Below, in pieces: positions 5,720 through 7,682 of a stretch of 7,682 bases of DNA. The stretch is from an uncultured Eubacteriales bacterium. Lineage in GTDB: Bacteria; Bacillota; Clostridia; Oscillospirales; Acutalibacteraceae. The notes beneath the pieces were generated by a model, which did not search any database, was not told the origin of the DNA, and saw nothing but the letters and a program-made list of their open reading frames with translations. The first letter of the stretch is position 1, and each line of letters begins with the position of its first letter. The stretch is from positions 1 through 7,682 of the forward strand of contig CAKSNI010000045.1 of assembly GCA_934476025.1 (NCBI GenBank), written 5' to 3'. The translations under genes were made by a program, and so were the position numbers.

Positions 5720-6145
5720 ATGATTATTATGGCCGTAGATCTCGGCAAAGCCAGAACCGGGCTTGCCATCAGTGACGAAGGAGAATCGTTTGCTTTTCCG
5801 AAAGAAGTGATCACCGAATACCACACCGATCGGCTTTGTGAAAAAATCAGCGAAAAGGCCGAAGTGTACGGGGCCGGGATGATTGTGGTGGGGCTTCCGA
5901 GAAATATGGACGGTTCGGTTGGTTTCCGGGCGCAGGAATGCCTGGAAATTGCCGAGGAAATTCAAAAACGAAGCGGTCTGCCGACCGAAATGTGGGATGA
6001 ACGCTGTACCACGGTGTCGGCGCATGAAACCCTCAGCCGCAACAATGTGCGCGGAAAAAAACGCAAGGAAACCGTGGATGCCGTCGCCGCCGTACTGATT
6101 CTGGAGGATTATCTGCGCTTTCGCAAAAACCGTCAAAAAAACTGA
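5720..6145 (+). CDS. ruvX: RuvX/YqgF Holliday-junction resolvase-like nuclease
   Basis: RNase H-fold nuclease of the YqgF/RuvX family, implicated in pre-16S rRNA 5'-end maturation and/or Holliday-junction resolution. The 141-residue product has the family length of about 140. MAVDLGKARTGLAISDE at 4-20 carries acidic D7, VVGLPRNMDGSVGFRA at 56-71 is the second conserved block, DERCTTVSAHETL at 93-105 includes a conserved acidic residue, and TVDAVAAVLILEDYL at 118-132 carries D120. The ATG at 5720 is chosen because AAAGGAG lies 7 nt upstream and the family N-terminus begins there; the frame stays open further upstream only by chance. It is first in a probable two-gene unit with the kinase 40 nt downstream. 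Confidence 0.94.
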   Translation: MIIMAVDLGKARTGLAISDEGESFAFPKEVITEYHTDRLCEKISEKAEVYGAGMIVVGLPRNMDGSVGFRAQECLEIAEEIQKRSGLPTEMWDERCTTVSAHETLSRNNVRGKKRKETVDAVAAVLILEDYLRFRKNRQKN

Positions 6146-6185
6146 AAATCTTTGCAGATTCCTGCGAAAAAAACAGGAGGAAACC

Positions 6186-7121
6186 GTGAAAATTATTACC
6201 TTAACCCTCAACCCGGCTTTTGATCTGCATTGTCTTTGCCCGTCTTTTGCCGCCAATAGGGAAAATATTGCGGAAATCACCGATTTTAACGCGGCCGGTA
6301 AGGGCGTGAATATTTCCCGGGCGCTGGCGGCGGCCGGCACCCAGAGTATTGCCGTTCTGGCGCTGGGAAAGGAAAATGCCGACGATTACCTCACCCGGGT
6401 TCGGGCCGACGGGCTGACCCCGGTGGTGTTTGAAAATGACGGCCGCATTCGGGAAAACATCACTCTGCATCACACCGGCCGGGAAACCCGGATCAGCTTT
6501 CCGGGGTTTGCCGCCGATGAAACTCTCTGGAGTCGGGTGGAAGCCTATCTGACCCGGGTGGTGGATTCTCAGACCGTTCTTACCGTAACCGGCAGTCTGC
6601 CGGTAGGGCTGGAGGCAAAACAGCTTTTTGGCTTTTTGGAACATTCCGGGGAAATCGGTGCCAAGGTGGTGATTGATTCCCGTTCTTTTTCGGCCGGGGA
6701 TCTGTTGCGGCTGCGGCCCTATCTGATCAAACCGAACCGGCAGGAACTGAGCGAATTGATGGCACAGATGGGGGAAAAGGACGAAATCCGCCTGGCCGAA
6801 CGGCTTCATCGGGCAGGAATTGAAAATGTGCTGCTTTCCAAAGGAAAAGACGGAGCGCTGCTTTGTTGCCGGGAAGGCATTTTGACGGCGGTTTCCGAAG
6901 CCATCTGCCCGGTGTCTACCATCGGGGCCGGGGATGCTTCGATTGCCGGTTTTTTACACGCCGCCCAGGTGGCCGGAAACGCGGCCGAACGCCTGAGCAG
7001 CGCCTGCGCTTTCGGAGCGGCGGCCTGTCTGAGCCCCGGTTCGGCTCCGCCCTCCTCTCAGGAAATCAAAAAGCAGCTTTTTCGGGTGCGGGTAAACCGC
7101 ATTTGCCCCGGCGAAGCGTAA
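6186..7121 (+). CDS. 1-phosphofructokinase-type PfkB sugar-phosphate kinase
   Basis: PfkB-family kinase of the FruK/LacC (hexose-phosphate kinase) subgroup. It probably phosphorylates fructose 1-phosphate, or possibly tagatose 6-phosphate, with ATP to the 1,6-bisphosphate. Of its 311 residues, the N-terminal TLNPAFDLH at 7-15 holds the substrate-binding aspartate D13, NAAGKGVNISRAL at 35-47 is the PfkB signature, VTGSLPVGL at 134-142 and IKPNRQEL at 181-188 are typical of this subgroup, and TIGAGDASIAGFL at 245-257 contains catalytic D250. Start is GTG at 6186, with AGGAGG ending 5 nt upstream. It follows ruvX by 40 nt without a terminator, so it is probably co-transcribed. No fructose PTS gene (fruA) or FruR-type regulator is in view, so the true substrate is open and no symbol is given. 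Confidence 0.88.
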   Translation: MKIITLTLNPAFDLHCLCPSFAANRENIAEITDFNAAGKGVNISRALAAAGTQSIAVLALGKENADDYLTRVRADGLTPVVFENDGRIRENITLHHTGRETRISFPGFAADETLWSRVEAYLTRVVDSQTVLTVTGSLPVGLEAKQLFGFLEHSGEIGAKVVIDSRSFSAGDLLRLRPYLIKPNRQELSELMAQMGEKDEIRLAERLHRAGIENVLLSKGKDGALLCCREGILTAVSEAICPVSTIGAGDASIAGFLHAAQVAGNAAERLSSACAFGAAACLSPGSAPPSSQEIKKQLFRVRVNRICPGEA

Positions 7122-7126
7122 AACAA

Positions 7127-7151
7127 CCCCCCGACCTTATTGGCCGGGGGG
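7127..7151. terminator. GC-rich hairpin just after the sugar kinase gene
   Basis: CCCCCCG (7127-7133) pairs with CGGGGGG (7145-7151), and CC/GG (7135-7136, 7142-7143) extends the stem past one mismatch around loop TTATT. It starts 6 nt after the kinase stop. On the plus strand no T tract follows. On the minus strand the stem is followed by TTGTTTTA, so as an intrinsic terminator it fits antisense transcription better. It may instead protect the 3' end of the ruvX-kinase mRNA. Confidence 0.5.
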
Positions 7152-7172
7152 CTCAAAATGGGTCGAAAAGGC

Positions 7173-7193
7173 CGGAAAAACGGCGTTTTTCCG
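7173..7193 (+). terminator. Inverted repeat, possible terminator of ruvX-kinase unit
   Basis: CGGAAAAAC (7173-7181) and GTTTTTCCG (7185-7193) form a perfect 9-bp stem around GGC. Alternatively GCCG (7171-7174) pairs with CGGC (7181-7184) and is followed directly by GTTTTT, which is a short terminator layout. Either could end the upstream transcript. The short stem in the second form keeps confidence low. Confidence 0.35.
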
Positions 7194-7225
7194 TAAAGTT
7201 GACGAGCCGGAAGGGCGTTTTGGAA

Positions 7226-7247
7226 CTCCGTTGCGGTCAAAACGGAG
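7226..7247. repeat. Inverted repeat upstream of the small-gene promoter
   Basis: CTCCGTT (7226-7232) and AACGGAG (7241-7247) are perfect 7-bp inverted arms around an 8-nt spacer, ending 17 bp before the -35 box of the 80-aa gene. It may be an operator or an upstream hairpin. No known binding site is matched. Confidence 0.3.
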
Positions 7248-7263
7248 AAATTTTCGGCGGCGG

Positions 7264-7292
7264 TTGTAAAAAGAGCATTTTTGCTTTATAAT
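7264..7292 (+). promoter_or_regulatory. Sigma-A promoter for the 80-aa gene
   Basis: -35 TTGTAA (7264-7269), 17-nt spacer, perfect -10 TATAAT (7287-7292). Predicted start near 7299 leaves a short leader of about 28 nt with AAAGGAG at 7311-7317. This supports the small gene being transcribed on its own. Confidence 0.75.
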
Positions 7293-7326
7293 AAAGGAAA
7301 CCCAATAGAAAAAGGAGTGTATTGCC

Positions 7327-7569
7327 ATGAAAAAAATCATTTGTAAGGTGTCGTACGATACCGAAACAGCCCGGGAACTGGCCCATCACACCGTTTCGTT
7401 TTTCGGAGATCCGAAAGGCTACGAAGAAGTGCTGTTCTGCACCGATGCCGGGAAATACTTTTTCTATGTCAACGGCGGAGAAGAATCCCCGTATAAAAAA
7501 GAGGACATCAAACGCTGCTCCAAAGAAAAGGCCGAACAATTCCTGGCGGAATACGCCGACGAAACCTGA
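7327..7569 (+). CDS. Small hypothetical protein, 80 residues
   Basis: I do not recognise a named family. The protein is hydrophilic and cytosolic-looking, with no signal peptide or membrane segment. It has a mixed alpha/beta look: a short basic strand MKKIICKVSYDTETAREL, then a GDPKGYEEVLF stretch, a tyrosine/phenylalanine-rich KYFFYVNGGEESPY (43-56), and a charged helix-like C-terminus ending in KEKAEQFLAEYADE. The YDTETA, then GYEE-LF, then YFFY--GG-ES-Y layout is reminiscent, from memory, of short uncharacterised proteins common in gut Clostridia; this is not verified. The gene is well supported: perfect TATAAT promoter, AAAGGAG 9 nt before the ATG, and a strong terminator 17 nt after the stop. 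It appears monocistronic. Confidence 0.85.
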   Translation: MKKIICKVSYDTETARELAHHTVSFFGDPKGYEEVLFCTDAGKYFFYVNGGEESPYKKEDIKRCSKEKAEQFLAEYADET

Positions 7570-7585
7570 AATCACCGCAAACAAA

Positions 7586-7609
7586 AAACCGCGCCCCGGG
7601 GCGCGGTTT
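7586..7609 (+). terminator. Intrinsic terminator of the 80-aa gene
   Basis: AAACCGCGCCCC (7586-7597) is followed immediately by its exact complement GGGGCGCGGTTT (7598-7609): a perfect 12-bp palindrome that would fold with a 4-nt CCGG apical loop. It starts 17 nt after the stop codon. The T stretch is short (TTTCAGTCTG), but the A-rich left flank and GC core fit a terminator, possibly acting in both directions. Confidence 0.75.
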
Positions 7610-7620
7610 CAGTCTGTCGA

Positions 7621-7654
7621 ATAACCCTAAATTCCAAGCGAGATTTAGGGTTAT
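7621..7654 (+). repeat. AT-rich perfect 12-bp inverted repeat with T-rich flank
   Basis: ATAACCCTAAAT (7621-7632) and ATTTAGGGTTAT (7643-7654) are exact complements around a 10-nt loop (7633-7642). GAGTTTTGTTTTGG follows on the plus strand, so it could act as a second terminator. Its base composition differs sharply from the GC-rich surroundings and it lies only 11 bp past the preceding terminator. It could also be an interspersed repeat unit or one end of an element continuing beyond the window. Confidence 0.55.
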
Positions 7655-7682
7655 GAGTTTTGTTTTGGCAAAAAATGTATAT

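Noticed and set aside
5326..5826. 166-residue minus-strand open frame spanning the intergenic region and the start of ruvX
   Set aside because: It overlaps the ruvX start, crosses its promoter, and has no ribosome binding site or recognisable domain.
5627..6340. 237-residue open frame on the minus strand over ruvX
   Set aside because: Antisense to ruvX and the kinase start, low-complexity composition, no recognisable motif; ruvX has clear family motifs instead.
6201..6809. 202-residue open frame on the minus strand over the sugar kinase
   Set aside because: Fully antisense to a well-supported PfkB kinase, with no initiation signals.
7621..7654. Telomere-like TTTAGGG word
   Set aside because: Only one copy on each arm of an inverted repeat; no tandem array, so no link to telomeric repeats.

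Overview
This window most likely comes from the chromosome of a moderately GC-rich Firmicute, probably a Clostridia member of the gut Oscillospirales/Ruminococcaceae type. That assignment is an inference. It rests on strong AGGAGG-like ribosome binding sites, sigma-A promoters, a PTS_EIIC_2/PfoR-like permease, a stand-alone nth, and compact operons with short overlaps. No phage, insertion sequence, CRISPR array, tRNA or rRNA gene is visible. Most of the window is core metabolism and DNA maintenance, and the less ordinary content lies between the genes.

Left part (1-5289), all on the minus strand, in two transcription units. The right-hand unit starts at a sigma-A-like promoter (5260-5289) and reads a PTS_EIIC_2 family permease, then nth (endonuclease III), then a pdxK/pdxY-type pyridoxal/pyridoxamine kinase. 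The first pair overlaps by 8 nt and the second is separated by 3 nt. The left-hand unit starts at an extended -10 promoter just past the kinase stop (2620-2648). It reads hpt (hypoxanthine phosphoribosyltransferase), thrC (threonine synthase) and thrB (homoserine kinase, GTG start, cut by the window edge). ThrB and ThrC are the last two steps of threonine synthesis. ThrC needs PLP, the cofactor that the upstream kinase salvages.

Centre (5171-5719): a 549-nt divergent intergenic region with one promoter for each direction. Both transcripts have sizeable leaders that can fold: a two-tier hairpin ahead of the permease gene and a roughly 146-nt GC-rich structured leader ahead of ruvX. Neither matches an RNA family I can name.

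Right part (5720-7682), plus strand. ruvX/yqgF (Holliday-junction resolvase-like nuclease) is followed after 40 nt by a PfkB-family 1-phosphofructokinase-type sugar-phosphate kinase with a GTG start. A 205-nt spacer with three inverted repeats follows, and then an 80-aa protein of unknown function with its own TTGTAA-17-TATAAT promoter and a perfect 12-bp inverted-repeat terminator. The window ends with a separate, AT-rich perfect 12-bp inverted repeat with a T-rich right flank.

I found no clearly novel multi-gene system. The best candidates for a second look are the three 5' leaders (hpt, the permease gene, ruvX), the small solitary gene, and the AT-rich inverted repeat at the right edge.
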